Assembly (NCBI GenBank): GCA_034687125.1
Contig: JAQGBZ010000025.1
Span: forward strand, 1 to 64,000
Reading direction: 5' to 3'
From: Neelides folsomi
Lineage: Eukaryota > Arthropoda > Collembola > Neelipleona > Neelidae
Length of the DNA stretch: 64,000 bases
Positions 53,201 through 64,000 of this stretch are shown in pieces; position 1 is the stretch's first letter; each line of letters opens with the position of its first letter. The notes below the pieces were generated by a model. The model did not search any database. It was not told the origin of the DNA and saw only the letters and a list, made by a program, of their open reading frames with translations. The translations under genes and the position numbers were made by a program.

Positions 53201-56200
53201 CCCGTCCAATTGAGCCATCTTCGCCGTTTTCCTATTGAAGTGCGAAGGGTGAAAAGGCCATTAATTCCCAACATCCTTCTCTTTCACTTTTCTTATCTCC
53301 CCTACCAAAAAGTCAATTTTCAATCGTTGATGGCAAACCATTTTCAAAAACTATTCCATGCATAGTTCAATACATAATAAATATATAGTATAGTACATAT
53401 CGGTATTTTGTATTATATGGTATATTGAATACATATATGGGAATTTGAATGAATTTGTATAGGAAATTTTGTTTTGATATCTGCACGTTTGTTTGTAAAG
53501 GAATCTCCTTTCTCTTTCAAATCCTTTGGCTCATTAGAAAATACGCAACAAAGAATTCACCTCATAGGAAGTTGATTCGATAAAAGGCGGAATTAAGAAA
53601 AAGGAATGTTAGATAGGGAAAGGAAATCTTGGAAATGCCATTTTCTACACGGAAGATTAGAGACGGGGATTAAACCCGAATGAGGCCAGAGCTCAAATAA
53701 CATAAGCTCCCAGAGTTCAAACTCTCATTAAAAGAAATGAGAGAAGAGGTAAAGAGAAGCTTTCATGGTTCCATTAACACTTTTATGAACTCGGTCTCTA
53801 TAATCCTCTAATTCCTTTGGCCAAACCCCAAGACCCAAGAAGAAGAAAAAAATGAAAAAAGATGAAAATTGCGTAATAGGAAATAATTCGTTCCAAAAAA
53901 CTTTCTTCTAAAATTTCTTTTCTCCAAAGATCAAATGAACCCGAAATTCAGACGTTGAACGGCACATGGTTATAATAGTTCCATGGTTCATCGATTCTTC
54001 TGCGACAGTTTTGAACCAACGCAAGAACTGAACTGTTGATGAAAACCCTTTACCTTTAATAATTTCATCTTACATAATGACAAAAATTTAATAGCAAAAC
54101 ATTCACAGGATTATGCGGGAACAAAAACCTTCTCTTTAAAATAAATAAAAATATTGCATTTGAAATAAAAGTAAACTACTCGTAACCGTGTAGAAAAAAA
54201 ATTTATGTTTAAAATTTACAATACGTGACTTTTGACTCCAACGACCCTATTTTAGTTCCTATGTTAAAATCCACCATCCTTTCAAAGTGGAATGAACCCT
54301 TTTGAACAGAATGGTTTTTATTTAGTAAACGCACATATATCTGTAAATAGGAACATTTATAAAATCTCCGTTCGTTTAAGGTTAGAAATTTTAAGAGCGT
54401 AACGTGTCGTTTGAAAGAACTGCTTCAATTTTACAACTTCCGAAGATGGAAATTCCTTCGCTTCTGTATGTACCATACTTCTGTACAAATGTAAGGAAAT
54501 TGGGAAAAGGGCCATCGTTAAGTCAATATGTGTACATTAGTAATAAAAAGTAAGAGATGAGACTTAGCATACTCATGTCATCAGAAGATTGGTTGAAATC
54601 AGGTAGAGGCACTTCCCTCACTTCTTTCTTCATATCTTTAGTTCCTCTTGGTGCCTTCGGTCCCAAAGCTGGAGTGTTAAGAGATGATGAAGATGAGGTT
54701 CGTGAAGATGCAGAATATCCCGGTGCACCACGTTCCAATGAAGATCCACGTTTTGGTACTGGTGGTTTACTCTCCCCTTTCCGACCACCAAGAACACCAT
54801 AAATTTCCGATCGGCTCTGGTAGATTGCTTAAAAATAAATTATATCAAATTATGACTTTTTCATACAAAAATGTATCATACATACACTAAAATTCATATC
54901 TTTCATAATATAATAAAGAATCATATATAAAATTCTAAAATTCATATAAATCATACAGAACCTTTTAAAGAATCATACAGATACTTTCCCAACTCATCAT
55001 TTTCTCTCCAATAACAATAAGATAGATTGAAGCTTTACTCAGATTTAACGTTCCTTTTGTGAATAAAAAGACCCAGAGTTCCATTACATTACTCCCATTG
55101 AACACATTGATCCGGAACAATGTGGAGAGCTTGAGATTTATTCTTAGTCTCTTTCCAACGATAAGTAAGTTCTTCGCTCTCCATAAATTATATTTTTTAC
55201 TCTCACTTTGAAATGGGTTCGAAACGGAAGTGCTTTCCTCCCCTTCAGTCCCCTGCCCAACTTAACTTTAGTTTTATCAATCCCACCACGGCAGTTTTGT
55301 TAAAAAAAAGAATACACTCCCTTTGCTCTCTTTTAAGACTTAAATCTCGGGATCTTACATGCTGTTTTAATACGACGTCTTCCTGTGTACAAACCTTCCT
55401 GTGTATAAAACCTCTCCTAATATCCTTTTAGCTCTCATCGGGCATTTAAGGAATGAGAGCGGACACGGGAAGAAAATTTAATCCTATTTACCATCTGGGA
55501 AAGCTTGAGCTCAAATTAAGAAATTAACTTGTTCACGTCTCAAAGACAATAAAATTCGTCTACAGAGACCAAGCTTAAACTTTTAAAATCCCCAACCCCG
55601 ACAAGTGAGTTCAGAAAGTGTAGACAATTTAATTTAAACACCAAACATTTGTTGCTTCCTCGTTAAATCTTCAAAAAAGAGATTCACGCTAATAAGAACC
55701 ACTTGAGAGTTTGACCTCATTTCACTTTCATCAGCTTGGCAAAAACATAAACACATGAAAATAGATGAATCTCACTTGATTAAATTAACTAATCTGACGT
55801 AATATTCTTTAAGCATAATATTGTAAATCTCATTTGTAAATTAAAGCACAGCATATATAATTCTCAATTTATAGTTTCGAACAAGACTTGATGTAATGAA
55901 ACGACTTAACTAAATTAAATTCTTTATAAAAAGTTGTGTATAATGTAATGAGTGTTCTGGGAGAAAATTCCATTCTTAATTGTGCATATAAGAACTGGAT
56001 AAATTTTTTTCTCAAACCCATATAACTCTATAGCCAAATATTCACCAAATATACCAAAGTAGATCTATTCAAGAGTCATGGGTGAAGAGTTAAAATAATA
56101 ATACCTTGTTGGGAGTTTTGGTCTACAAGGGGCGTTGTAGCAGGCGTTGTAGAAGAACTATTCCCATGTCCATCCATTGGTCCTTGGAAAGTGTAAACGG

Positions 56201-59200
56201 TCAAAGGTGGACGTTGATGACCACGTTCATATGCTAAAACAAATATCATATAAAATTAATCCCAGTTCTCAAATTTCACATCACAAATATCAATAACTTA
56301 CAAATGCAATGAAATTGTCTCAAATTCACAGAAATATAATCCAAATGAAATATTATTTACAAATGAAAATTCAATGCATTTTTGAAATGAATTCCAAAGT
56401 ATTAAAACCAAACTGCGTTTTTGATTTTTATAGTCATTAGATGAATTTCAGGTGCTCTGTAGATAATATCGATATAGCCGTATTGCAGATGCCATGAATG
56501 TTAATAAACTCGAGTACAACTTTTAGCAAAAGGGCACCAATATATTTAGGAACTTTAGCTGCATAATGGTAATTTATGACACCAGAAATGACTATAATAC
56601 TCGCCTAGGTTGCTCGAGGCACATCCAATTGGCAATTTCCTCTCTCGCCTCTCTCGAGAGAGGAAACCACGTTTCTCATAATCAATTTCCAATTAGAAAA
56701 CTTTGACTTGACAATTTCCTTTTTTATTAAACAACTCGTGTCAAAAATAAACCCATACAGCGAGAAAAAACTCAAAACACTCGGAGTTTCAAGAATCCCT
56801 AAATTCATATATTAAAAGCTCATAACATTAAAAATTAAAGAGTTCTTTTCATTACTCCCAAAGATTCTCAAAGTCCTTCTCTATCAGTTAACCTCGTGTT
56901 ATATTAACTTCTCCTAAACTCTTACCTTCCATATCTTAAAGCTTAAAAATACCAGTCGTCCTCTTCCATCATTTAAACCTTCAAGTCTTCGACCCTTGAG
57001 AGTTACAAATCTAATAAAGAAGAAGATCCAGCTGAAACAAGACCCATCAGAGACCTTGCTTGGTTCATCATTTGTGAAAGAGTCTTTTGAGCTCATATCC
57101 ATCTTGTAGTTCAATAGGTATGTCGATCGTGTCTCCATATATGGGAGTATAGATAATAGAAGACCTAACACTTGATTCAAGCTAGTCATCCATCACGACC
57201 CGCCTGCCTTATCAATACTCCTTTAACACATGACAGAGTTGAAGTGTCTTGAAGAAGAATATATAGGCAAATGAGTATGTAAATCATGAATTCTCATTCA
57301 TAACTTATGTCTTCCTCACTCTCACATTCACAGAGAGCAAATTGAGATCGTCAGTTGCTTTTACCTCCGGGATTGTTCAATTTGTATGAGTCTCACTAAA
57401 TCATTTCTTTTCATATTAAAATCCCAGACGATTTCATGTTCAATTGTTATCAATATATCAATACCAATACATACAGATATATCAATAATAAAAGAAGTGT
57501 GCAAAACTATTGTTAATCAAATGTCAATAAATAAATTCGCTTAATCATGAGGTATATAAAAAATGTAAATATAGCTTCAAAGACTTCTATGTATCCAAAT
57601 TGTAAGTATTCCATTTTACCAATTACCAATTTAGCAATCTTAAGAATAGAATTGATATTTAAAATGCAAACAACATCCCAGCCAGATGACTCTTATTTTT
57701 ATACATTCATATTGTACCTAAATGCATTATTAGTTAAAGTAAAGAAGTAGTTGCATTGAGAAAATACCAGAGGAAATGGTGTGTGGCCGGTCGTTCATAA
57801 TGGCACAAGCGGCTCTCTCGAACTGAATAGAATCTTGAAGATTCGGCCATGTGGCGTTTGTCGTCGGGACGAGGGACCCGGGAGGATATGGTGAAGACGG
57901 CGTGCTCGAATTGCTGCTCCCACTCGAACTTGGGTTGCTCCCTTCCGATTGATTCCCTCCCTGCAATTATGCATTCAAGTCAACTATCTTCCACACACAC
58001 TTTTTTCTTTCCTTTCCAGATCCACCCTCTGCATAAACTAATGACTACACACAACTGTTACAAGTAATACCCTTATATAATTTTATCCAGTTAAGGCTCC
58101 TTAAGCCTCCTTTGGTCTCGTCTTGTACTCGCTGTATATAACTTGTATATTAAGTACAAGAAAAGGAAAAAAGTTTCTCCGAGGTTTTCAAGTTATTCTT
58201 AGCTTAAATGTCTCCGGGTATTTCTCTCCCCCCTTTTCCTTCTCTCAATTCCTCATATACAAAAGTGTGAGTCAAATAAGAGATTTCTCCACCGGAAATT
58301 CAACTTCCTCTCTAAAGGTCCCTTCATTCCCAAGTGAAAACAATCAATTGAAGGAAAAATAATAATAATAGGGAATTTCTTATTTAGAGTCAAAATTTTA
58401 GAACCCTCGACCTCCCAGAGTTTTCTTCACAATTTTCATTTCTCTTTACTTTCTTAAAAGTATTATTTATTTTCTTAAAAGTGGATGAATCAAAGCTTTT
58501 GAGATCTTTTTTCACCATCCTTCATTTCCACACCTAACTCCTCCCTTCCAAGATTTCCAACCACAGAGACAAATAGAGTCAATTAAAATTTGAAGAATTT
58601 CTTATGGGAAGAAAAACAGAAGCTCCTTAAGATGCGAAGAATTTAATGAAGGATGAACAAATGCGAACCAAAACTTAACGAAAACTTCCCTCAAAGACCA
58701 AAACTCCACTGCACTTTATATGTTATAACAAGTTTAAGTTCCTTTTAAGTCTAAGAAATTCTCTTTTTAGATAACTTTTTTTACTTCGCAAGTTTAAATT
58801 CCACTGGCTTTAAAGAACAATATGTCGTCTCGGTTCTTCCAGTTATCTTTCTTGCAGATCCCCAAACTCATGATGGAAAAATTAGGATGTCTCGTATCAC
58901 TTCTTTTTCTCCTACTATGTGTATGGGAGCTTCCTCCAATTCCTACACATCATTTTTTATTTTAATACTATTCTTAGATCTTTTGACTCTCCCGTTAGAA
59001 ATGTATTGGAACAATTTCTACTCCTTTTTTAATCTCTAGTATAGGAGATAGAAGTGTAGTAATTGGACGAGAGAACAACTTCAGTGTCACTTTCCATTCT
59101 GAGAAGAAAGATACTCTTGTGTTTAAATTGACACACGCAGATAATAATATCACATTACATTCGCGTCACTCAATCACCCTTTCCTACCGCGCAGTCTATT

Positions 59201-62141
59201 TTAATTTAACAGTTAGAACTCTTCTCATAAAGTTGAAAGGTGAAAGTAACTGATTCTAGTTTAATTAAACAGCAAAACAATAAACCACTGATAATAGCAT
59301 TTTTACTAACTATAAAAGACTACATCAATTACACGATACAAGTACATCTAAAATTAAGTATCAGATAAATACAAAACCTAAGCTATGTATGATATGTAAT
59401 ATTTCCTACGCCCTGCCCTTATTTAAATACAGTTATAAAATGAACATAATTGAAATAAATATTAGGTATTACGTAGGGGGTCGATAGAATTAAAATAAAA
59501 TAATAAAGCGAATGAAAATAAATACCTTGCAACGATCGTAATAAGGCATACGGGAAAAGAGTGCATCCTGTGACGTAAAACCAGAATCTTGAGATGAGAC
59601 ACTTGAATATCTAATCGTAGCACCAACTGGGTGGCATTTTGACTAATAAAAATAAAAAACAACAAAACTTCAAAGCTAGATCAAATCACAATGAATTAAA
59701 AAATTAAATCAAAGTCAACTCAATGACTAAATAAAATAAATCAACTAAACCCATTTCATATACAAAATATGAAAATTTAATAATTTAATACACAAAATAG
59801 TTAAATAGCTCATAATAAAACAATAAGCTGAAACAAGTATAAAATGAGAGCTTAAGAGCAAAAGGTAAACTTCTTGTCATTTAAGATTAATTAATTTATT
59901 ATCTAACACATGGCGCTTGGTCTACGATTCAAGACTAGACGACCCTTCACTCGTTCTCGTTGGTTTTAAAGCAGACGCATTCAAGTAAACTTGTAAGCCA
60001 ATTAATGGGGTTAAAAATTCTTAATTGCTTCATCACTTGGATGAACGATTTTAAACTGGACTTGAAAGTCACTTAACGTGGAAAACGTTAGATAAGAATT
60101 AAAGATGCCAAACTTGATTGACATGATAATCACTTACACAATATCTACATTTTTTCCAAGTGTCAATGGTTTAAGAAGAAAATGATACACTTGTTAGTTT
60201 ACATAATAAGTTAGTTTGTATAAAATAATCAATATTAGACGGAAGTCAAAATTGATTTTTTGTTTACTTTTTCTTATATGATTAAAATTCATAAATTAAA
60301 TTCTGTAATTTTTTTCAACCTTATTCAGAATCGTCCTTTGATGAATCTGATGTGAAGGCGAATGTGCCGAAGAGGAAGAAGAGGAATTAGCTGACGAGAT
60401 GGAGCACATAGACGATTTTCTTGAACCAAGAGAACTTGGGCTGCTTGGAGGAGTTTGGAAACAGAAACCTACACCATCTGCACTGCCCTTCAAATCCGCT
60501 ATCACCTGTCACACGCAAAATATTTAGAAATTTATATTTAACACAAATCTAGTAATTTACGCACATTCTCAAAATTCAACTATCTGTAGTGTTACAAATA
60601 AACCTCATCTATAGTTGTAAGATAAATATAACCATCATTTCTCCTGATATTGACTATAAGAATTTTACTACTAAATACACGTGTATTTAACATTTTCAAA
60701 AGCATATGAATCTCTATTTATCCATACATAAATATGAGGTGTATCGTATATGTGTATGTAGGTATATCATATATGTGTATGTAGGTATATCGTAAATGTA
60801 GGTAATATATTCTCATATATGGTATATGTAGGTCCTCAAGTTTAAAATGGTAAGGACGGAAGTCAACATATCACGCCTACAATCGAATCATAAATACTTC
60901 AAAAAGGAGATTCCAATCACTTTGAACTCTAGTTGGAAATCAAGATTCTTAATGAAACGAAACCGCTTCGACACTCCCGAGCTCGTTCATTTTAAAAAAG
61001 ATGAAAGGCGTTCCCTTTAAATTTAACGCTCAAAAGTCTCCTGCCCTACAAAACTCCATATTTCAATTCCTATCTGACATTTTATACTCTCCGTCTCAAA
61101 TATCTCGATAGACACACGCTTGGATTACTCATGGAAGTTTAAAGTGTTAGTAACACGAACATTTTATACGATTCATAAAGTCATACGATTCATACCTATG
61201 ATATGTAAAGGCCAAAGTGTGGCTCTCAAATTATTTCTATATCATTTCCATCTCTAAATGTCTAAATCTAATCTTTCTAAATTTAATATTGGGAGATTTT
61301 ATAAAGAAAATAATTAAATAATTTTATTCCCATCAACAATAAATTGACCCGAACGAGTTTTAACCATAATCATTTACCATTGAATTGCAGAATACAAAAG
61401 AAATAAAAAGTTTAGTCAATGTTTACCATACAATATTATTACAACAATGTCCGAAACATTTCAAATTAAAGCCAAGTTCATCCGTGATGTGAATATTAAT
61501 TGATCAAGAACAGAACATACAAATACATTAGAAGAATAAGGCTAAAAGAAAATGGTTGAATTGCATATCACAAATCTTCAAGGAGGGATAACAAGAGAGA
61601 GAACGGAAAGATTAAAAGAATGTCAATGTCAAGATGGCAATCGGAGTAAAAGGAAATTATACTTTTCCTCTCAACAAAAACTATTTTGACATTCAGGGTT
61701 GATTGAGTATAAAATTTAATGGATTACCATTCCTCGCATGCCCAACCATTCCCTTTCATCATTTAAAAAATTTATGATAGATTAATAGTTTAAACCTTCA
61801 TTTAAGAATTAATATTAATTGATTATTTAAAATTACACTTTACGCTCAAGCTCAAGTCAAAAACCCTATCTATATAATTTTTCAAGTTCTTCAACTTTTC
61901 TATACTGCTACAGGTATAATAAGATAATAACTCCTTATGGCTCCATTATATGTAAATGTAAGAAAACTTGAATTAGAAAATTGTCAGAATGATAATAAGT
62001 AAATTATAAGTAATGGTTATAAGTTAATATTACCTGTTCACTCGCCGGCGGGAGTGCAAATGGGTCAGCGGCGTGTTTTTCCAGTTGGACCATAGCTTCT
62101 TGAACATGGGTCAATTCATACAACATGGCCACTTCTTCATC
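44261..62141 (-). CDS. mim: Missing-in-metastasis / MTSS1 (I-BAR and WH2 actin regulator), 3' part
   Basis: Scaffold that bends membrane through its I-BAR domain and binds actin through WH2. Minus-strand exons: 62141-62034, 60505-60320, 59642-59526, 57960-57768, 56233-56105, 54827-54573, 52311-52172, 49410-49296, 46492-46355, 46101-44261; phases close over 1,074 codons. The first exon here is the end of the I-BAR domain (DEEVAMLYELTHVQEAMVQL, PPASEQ|VIADLKG); the rest lies to the right of the window. Then QTPPSSPSSLGSRKSSMCSI, YSSVSSQDSGFTSQDALF, MNDRPHTISSAYERGHQRP, a Gln/Pro stretch ending DLDLPPPPPELMPPPPK, SCGNQEKPPPPVRRNS, a long Q/H/P-rich region, and the WH2 motif SLMDQIRRGKKLR with NDRSAPRI, nearly as in vertebrate MTSS1. 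The donors at 54572, 60319 and 49295 are less certain. Confidence 0.93.
45000..45440 (-). repeat. mim: Gln/His/Pro-rich low-complexity coding segment of mim
   Basis: CAA, CAC and CAT codons dominate, giving runs such as NHHQQQNPQQNHHQQQQQ and a tandem (LPPQP)n block. Such tracts vary in length between individuals and favour condensate or aggregation behaviour. They also create long open frames on the opposite strand that are not genes. Confidence 0.9.
46789..46849 (-). CDS. mim: Possible alternative first exon of a short mim isoform
   Basis: ATG at 46849 opens MCSVNRRPSFRHEMTSGLSQ and ends in phase 1 at the donor GTAATT, which joins the exon at 46492 in frame (next codon AAT, Asn). There is no AG upstream for about 100 bases, so this is not an ordinary internal exon. 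A transcript starting here would give a protein of the proline-rich and WH2 parts without I-BAR, comparable to a short MIM form known in mammals. Inferred from phase only. Confidence 0.4.
48970..49410 (-). CDS. mim: Long form of a mim exon giving an alternative C-terminus
   Basis: After the CCAG acceptor the frame runs 146 codons: VEVVDGRGVKSEGSLASSGY, SELNSMIASFTPVQLRDDW, a Gly/Met/Asn stretch and LLHYRLAMAKKRDFV-TAA. An internal donor SEG|GTAAAG after 49296 allows phase-correct joining to the exon at 46492 and so to WH2. Reading past that donor ends the protein without WH2. Which form predominates cannot be told. Further weaker phase-1 donors (GTAGTG, GTGGAA) lie downstream. Confidence 0.6.
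   Translation of the reverse strand, partial: VEVVDGRGVKSEGSLASSGYGSQGQIVMVGAEEVVESEGKDRLIPLSSTEFESELNSMIASFTPVQLRDDWRQIPRRTLGHTQSMSMNGQGLNGTILNGGSGMVMMNGGILTGQIQRNNSLPRPHSFAHSNLLHYRLAMAKKRDFV
60745..60808. repeat. 23-bp tandem repeat in a mim intron
   Basis: Two near-identical units containing ATATGTGTATGTAGGTATAT begin at 60745 and 60768, with a shortened third unit after them. Confidence 0.85.
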
Positions 62142-64000
62142 CTACAAATATTCCAAATTTGACACATCATTCCCATTCATAAAGAAAATAATATAAAGGT
62201 GATTAATATAAAGCTGTGGAAAAAGGACCGAGTTTTATTTCTTTTGGGAGCTGAACCTAATATTCCCAAACAATTCCAATCACAATTCATTCGAATCGAC
62301 CGAAACCAATTCCACAACAACAACGTGTCTCTATGTCTCGAATTCATTCTCTACGTACCTACTTACACTTACACCTACCAAGAATATAATACACTCATGT
62401 GGGTCATAAAATGACACAGTCTTGTATTACCAAGATAAAAGATTCCCCTTTGGAGATTTCAAACCTCGCCCATTTCCCTTCAACATAAATACAATATTTC
62501 AGTATTTCCTTTAAACATTTGTTTAGATAGCATTTCGGAATAGAGGATTCTAGGCCGACCCGAAAGGAACTCCCCAAACCCACAATTGGATCATGAGAAC
62601 AAATTGGCGTCAAGTATTAATTTCTTCCGTTAATTATTAAGCCAATAACCCTTTCTTGAATCTCATTTGTAATTACACGCTTCAAGTCAGTGATACTAAT
62701 TTTTCACCTTTGGGCTACTTATTAGTGAGAAGTGCTACAAGTTATAACAAATAAATAAATTTTATTAAGATGATCTTAACTAGCTGGCTTTTCTTCAATT
62801 CCTCACTCCATTCCAATAAATTATAAAAAGGAGTTGAAACATGGAGAGAAATATCGATTCAAAATACTCAATGCAAAATACATACGTTTGATTAAGTACA
62901 TGAAATAGTAATTTCATTACTAGAATTGTGAATTATTAATTGAGGTCCTTGGTCCAAATTGGAGTCAAGCAGTCAAACTAATTCCTTAAACCTGTCAAGT
63001 CAAAAAGGCCCAAGTACATTTCAAATATGTATAGGATTTGGACTTGTGCTTAATGTTAGATGAACATATTGGATGAGAGTGGAATTAAATATTAAAGAAT
63101 ACAAGTTCATCTTAGGTTGTAAATATCCGAGTTAACCGTTATAAATGGAACAGGAGACACGAGAAAGGAAACTAACAAGAAGGTTATTTACTATTTAGAA
63201 ATTAAATAAATCCAACTCATACACAATTACTATCTTGTCATAAAAAACAGGTATGTGCGATAAACAATCCACATATAAATACTCCCATCGTTCACTGTCA
63301 AGGTTCACAAAGGGAGAAACACCTTAAGAACACGTTTAGCCCCTAAATACGATAAATAGACGAATAAATAGATAAATAAGTCTTATCCAAAATTTATATT
63401 TATGAAAATTGCATAAATATTTTGTTAAAATTAATAATCTAGCAGGTGCTCACGAGGAGTCAAAAATATAAAATTATATAAAATGTTCCAACATTACCTG
63501 TATACCTAAGATATAAGTATGAAAAGACAACTCTACAGGGAGAATAAAATGATGAAAAATAAGGATCATCAGTCTCCAAAAAACTGTTGCTAGCATCTCG
63601 CACACGTTTCCACTAAGCTTCTTGAGTAATTGGTTCAATTTCTCATCTCTGCCTTCTACCCCAAGTGAATTCCAAGGAAAAGTTCCCAATAAAGAAAATG
63701 GTTTTGAAGAGTTAAGCCCTCTCTATAAGATCAACCATCTTTTAAGAATATCAATACTGTCCTCCTATTCAACTCCCTACTTGTACATATACAAAATCTA
63801 TATTTCACTCAACATACCCCTATACAAAATCTACAAAATTCTATATTACTCGTATATAGAATAAGTGTAAAAAGGAGCAATAACAGAAGTCTTCAATCAA
63901 AGAGAGAGAAAGTAGGATTGTAGTAAAGAAACCTCCTCTATCCAAACACAAAGTCTTATAATTTCTCCAAGACCTTTCTCACACCCTACGACCTTCTTCC
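62142..64000. other. mim intron, no exon recognised
   Basis: The rest of the I-BAR domain should lie further right. The 71-codon minus frame at 63474-63689 does not resemble I-BAR sequence and has no matching splice sites. Confidence 0.5.

Noticed and set aside
56648-56663. Perfect 16-bp palindrome CCTCTCTCGAGAGAGG
   Set aside because: Simple GA/CT repeat structure, common in this genome, with no context suggesting function.
63474-63689. 71-codon minus-strand frame as an upstream mim exon
   Set aside because: Its sequence does not resemble any part of the I-BAR domain and no donor in the right phase joins it to 62141.
1-64000. CRISPR arrays, bacterial operons, rRNA genes
   Set aside because: The genes are spliced eukaryotic genes; no spaced direct-repeat array or ribosomal RNA sequence is present.

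Overview
The window is nuclear DNA of an animal, very probably an arthropod. It is strongly AT-rich, its genes are split by GT-AG introns (most about 50 bp to 3 kb), and one gene combines farnesoic acid O-methyltransferase-like (FAMeT) and DM9 domains, both typical of arthropods. I cannot place it more finely. I assembled the gene models by hand by joining splice sites; in every model given as firm, the reading phases close from exon to exon.

Layout. (1) 82-4323 (+): 3' part of an SLC4 bicarbonate transporter (Ndae1/NBC group), whose 5' end lies outside the window. (2) 8215-9041 (-): a six-helix cytochrome b561 of the CYB561D1/D2 type. It is divergent from (3) 9437-10157 (+), a GPI-anchored Ly6/three-finger protein. 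(4) About 10.2-16.2 kb: gene-poor DNA with a dispersed repeat, an element with inverted ends and a long perfect-looking hairpin. (5) 16284-23401 (+): a FAMeT-FAMeT-DM9-DM9 protein behind a recognisable core promoter. (6) 26810-30895 (-): an FLVCR/SLC49-type major facilitator transporter. (7) 36903-40513 (+): regulator of microtubule dynamics (RMDN1-like), carrying a long-inverted-repeat element in an intron. (8) 40990-41947 (-): a small four-exon gene of the LLC1/C20orf85 (ciliary microtubule inner protein) family, convergent with RMDN. (9) 44261-62141 (-), continuing beyond the right edge: missing-in-metastasis (mim/MTSS1), from the last part of the I-BAR domain to the C-terminal WH2 motif.

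The most interesting signal is at the end of mim. Its TGA stop is followed by a C (a leaky context) and then by 55 further in-frame sense codons, of coding-like composition and with a proline-rich SH3-type motif, before a TAA. This suggests programmed stop-codon readthrough or an unrecognised alternative C-terminus. mim also shows a possible alternative C-terminus lacking WH2 and a possible internal start exon.

The genes have no obvious functional link to each other; this is an ordinary stretch of chromosome. No tRNA, rRNA, CRISPR or autonomous transposon gene was recognised.
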